Source of the DNA: Puniceicoccales bacterium
GTDB taxonomy: Bacteria; Verrucomicrobiota; Verrucomicrobiia; Opitutales; JAIRKQ01
Reading direction: 5' to 3'
Assembly: GCA_031266155.1 (NCBI GenBank)
Contig: JAISBO010000080.1
Coordinates: 1-7,737 of the forward strand
DNA length: 7,737 nucleotides
The notes beneath the pieces were generated by a model. The model made no database searches. It was not told the origin of the DNA and saw nothing but the letters and a program-made list of their open reading frames with translations. The translations under genes and the position numbers were made by a program. How positions within the stretch are numbered: the first letter of the stretch is position 1; each line of letters opens with the position of its first letter. Positions 6,456-7,737 of the stretch are shown here, piece by piece.

Positions 6456-6484
6456 TATATATCGACGTGGCAAAATCTTGGCAA
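6456..6484 (-). promoter_or_regulatory. Sigma70-type promoter abutting the yhaM ATG
   Basis: On the minus strand TTGCCA (6479-6484, 5 of 6 consensus bases) is followed after exactly 17 nt by TATATA (6456-6461, 4 of 6). Only GCTCCCC separates the -10 from the ATG at 6448, so transcription would start on or one base before the start codon. The CCCC before the ATG matches the other leaderless-looking promoter at 1998-2003. Confidence 0.55.
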
Positions 6485-6537
6485 GCAAAAAGGTGGGGGG
6501 CTGTTTTTGTATTTTCCCAAAAGGATCATAATTTTCG

Positions 6538-7437
6538 TTATGCCCGTGGATGACAGTTTTTGTGAACACTTTTCATCCTCGACGAATCGATGTGGGTATA
6601 AATCTGGGTAGTGGAAAGATTGGAATGGCCAAGCAATTCCTGTAACAGCCGCAGGTCTGCACCTGCATTTAGCAAATGGGTCGCGTAGGAATGCCTAATT
6701 TTATGGGGCGACAAATCCATCGGAAGACCCGATAGCTGCAAATAAAATTTTAACCGATACTGTATCTCTCGGACGGTGAGTAGCTTCCCATCGTACTCAA
6801 GAAGCTGCCTTTGTGATGGCATGGCACAGGTATCTAAATATTGTTTTATGGCATTACCTGCTGCAACGGGGAATGGGCATAGGCGTTCCCTATTCCTTTT
6901 CCCGACGACTTTTAACACATGGTTGTCAAAGTCGATGTCCCCAAATTTGATGTTTCTAAGCTCACTAATGCGTAGCCCTGCCCCATAGAAAAGTTCTAAA
7001 ATCATGGCATCACGAAACGCAATCTGCCGCGTAATTTTGCCATTATTTAGGGCAACCAGCGGGGCCGATAGTAAGCTTTTTATCTGGGACAGTGTAAAAA
7101 TTTTTGGCAATGTCTTCTCAAGTTTTGGAGTAATCAGCTCGAGGGAAGGATTCGTTCCCAGGTGCTTATTTTCGAACAAAAATCCAAACAACGAGCGTAG
7201 GGCAGAAATGTGATTGTGAACCGTCGTTCGTTTCCGATTCCTCTGTTCTTCGATGATGAAATCCTGTAAATCCCGGTGGGATACCATTGCAAAATCAATG
7301 GGACCTTTCTGAAATTTCCAATCGATGAATACGTCAATGGCATTTTTATAGGTCGCCAGGGTGTCAGGAGAAAACCTACGTTCGCTACGAATGTATTCAT
7401 AGTATTGAGATAAGCTTCTATCGTTGACCTGCGACAT
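6538..7437 (-). CDS. xerC: Tyrosine recombinase XerC
   Basis: 299 aa, the usual size of Xer recombinases. With XerD it resolves chromosome dimers at the dif site during division. The N-terminal SAM-like DNA-binding domain covers about residues 1-100 (SERRFSPDTLATYKNAI). The catalytic domain has all active-site residues: R156 in GAGLRISEL, K180 in VVGKRNRER, H245 and R248 in SPHKIRHSYATHLL, H271 in LLGHSNLSTTQIYTH, and the nucleophile Y280. The end HPRA matches the typical XerC terminus, favouring XerC over XerD. It stands alone: 89 bp to the yhaM promoter region and a divergent ORF upstream. No Shine-Dalgarno precedes the ATG. No accessory integrase features (attachment repeats, tRNA) are seen, so it is a housekeeping enzyme and not a phage integrase. 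Confidence 0.93.
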   Translation of the reverse strand: MSQVNDRSLSQYYEYIRSERRFSPDTLATYKNAIDVFIDWKFQKGPIDFAMVSHRDLQDFIIEEQRNRKRTTVHNHISALRSLFGFLFENKHLGTNPSLELITPKLEKTLPKIFTLSQIKSLLSAPLVALNNGKITRQIAFRDAMILELFYGAGLRISELRNIKFGDIDFDNHVLKVVGKRNRERLCPFPVAAGNAIKQYLDTCAMPSQRQLLEYDGKLLTVREIQYRLKFYLQLSGLPMDLSPHKIRHSYATHLLNAGADLRLLQELLGHSNLSTTQIYTHIDSSRMKSVHKNCHPRA

Positions 7438-7497
7438 TCGAAAAATATGGCCACAATTTAATGAATTTTTCCATTGCTCGACAAGCTTTTGTTGTCA

Positions 7498-7737
7498 ATG
7501 TTGTCAAAACGTTTGGCAATGTCTGTGTGGGCACGATTAAAATATTTTCTAGCAATGCGTGATTTTCGCAGCATTGCCGATGAAATTTACAAAAACTTTC
7601 CATTTTTTTGTTTGTCTGCCAAGGAATTCCGTGACCGATGCTGGATTTTACAATGTTGCGGGGCAGGAATTGTTCTGGGATATGGGAAGGAAAACTTCGA
7701 CGTCCGAATAGTAGAGGTCTCCGAAAAAAATGACCTT
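7498..7737 (+). CDS. Hypothetical protein, 5' part, runs off the window
   Basis: This frame is open from 7465 to the window end with no stop. From the ATG at 7498 it gives 80 residues beginning MLSKRLAMSVWARLKYF; other possible starts are the ATGs at 7519 and 7555 (MRDFRSIADEIYKNFPFF). The peptide looks natural, with a helical, basic N-terminus, then CWILQCCGAGIVLGYG and a beta-like FDVRIVEVS. Cysteines are frequent (four in 17 residues). I do not recognise the family. None of the starts has a Shine-Dalgarno; TAAAAT at 7538-7543 with TTGGCA 19 nt upstream could be a promoter for the start at 7555. It would be divergent from xerC with 60 bp or more between them. Confidence 0.6.
   Translation, partial: MLSKRLAMSVWARLKYFLAMRDFRSIADEIYKNFPFFCLSAKEFRDRCWILQCCGAGIVLGYGKENFDVRIVEVSEKNDL

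Noticed and set aside
6538..7437. xerC as an integrase of a mobile element or cassette
   Set aside because: Length, HPRA terminus and housekeeping neighbours fit XerC; no attachment repeats, tRNA, or phage or cassette genes are visible.
7418..7603. 61-codon minus-strand frame overlapping the xerC start
   Set aside because: No Shine-Dalgarno or promoter, unnatural composition, and it overlaps the longer plus-strand frame that continues past the window end.

Overview
The window is a compact stretch of bacterial chromosome, AT-leaning by eye, with seven complete protein genes on the minus strand. A partial plus-strand gene enters at the right edge, and the tail of another may enter at the left edge. 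A heptose-bisphosphate phosphatase suggests a Gram-negative with an LPS-type outer membrane. Most starts lack a good Shine-Dalgarno sequence. I cannot name the organism; a Verrucomicrobia/Opitutae-like member of the PVC group is only a guess. I see no tRNA, rRNA, CRISPR array or insertion sequence.

Layout in the minus-strand reading direction (right to left): xerC (tyrosine recombinase); an 89-bp gap holding a good sigma70-type promoter that abuts the next ATG; a YhaM-type HD exoribonuclease gene followed 2 nt later by an RluA-family pseudouridine synthase; an AT-rich gap with a weak terminator-like hairpin; upp (uracil phosphoribosyltransferase), a 61-aa membrane ORF, a short antiporter-like (NuoM/NuoL/MrpD-type) membrane protein and a gmhB-like phosphatase, tightly packed as one probable operon; a 164-bp gap with an extended -10 promoter abutting an ATG; and a large protein of unknown family (592 aa). 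At the far right a divergent plus-strand ORF runs off the window.

The conserved genes cover chromosome dimer resolution (xerC), RNA turnover and modification (yhaM-like, rluA-like), pyrimidine salvage (upp) and LPS heptose synthesis (gmhB-like). They look like housekeeping genes in mixed operons, not one dedicated system. The most interesting points are: (1) a complex-I-like membrane subunit that has lost the charged residues its family uses for proton pumping, preceded by a mini-ORF that resembles the C-terminal end of NuoL; (2) two promoters whose predicted transcription start falls on or next to the start codon, implying leaderless mRNAs; (3) a heptose-phosphatase homologue without its zinc-binding cysteines; and (4) an unrecognised 592-aa protein with three similar beta-type modules.
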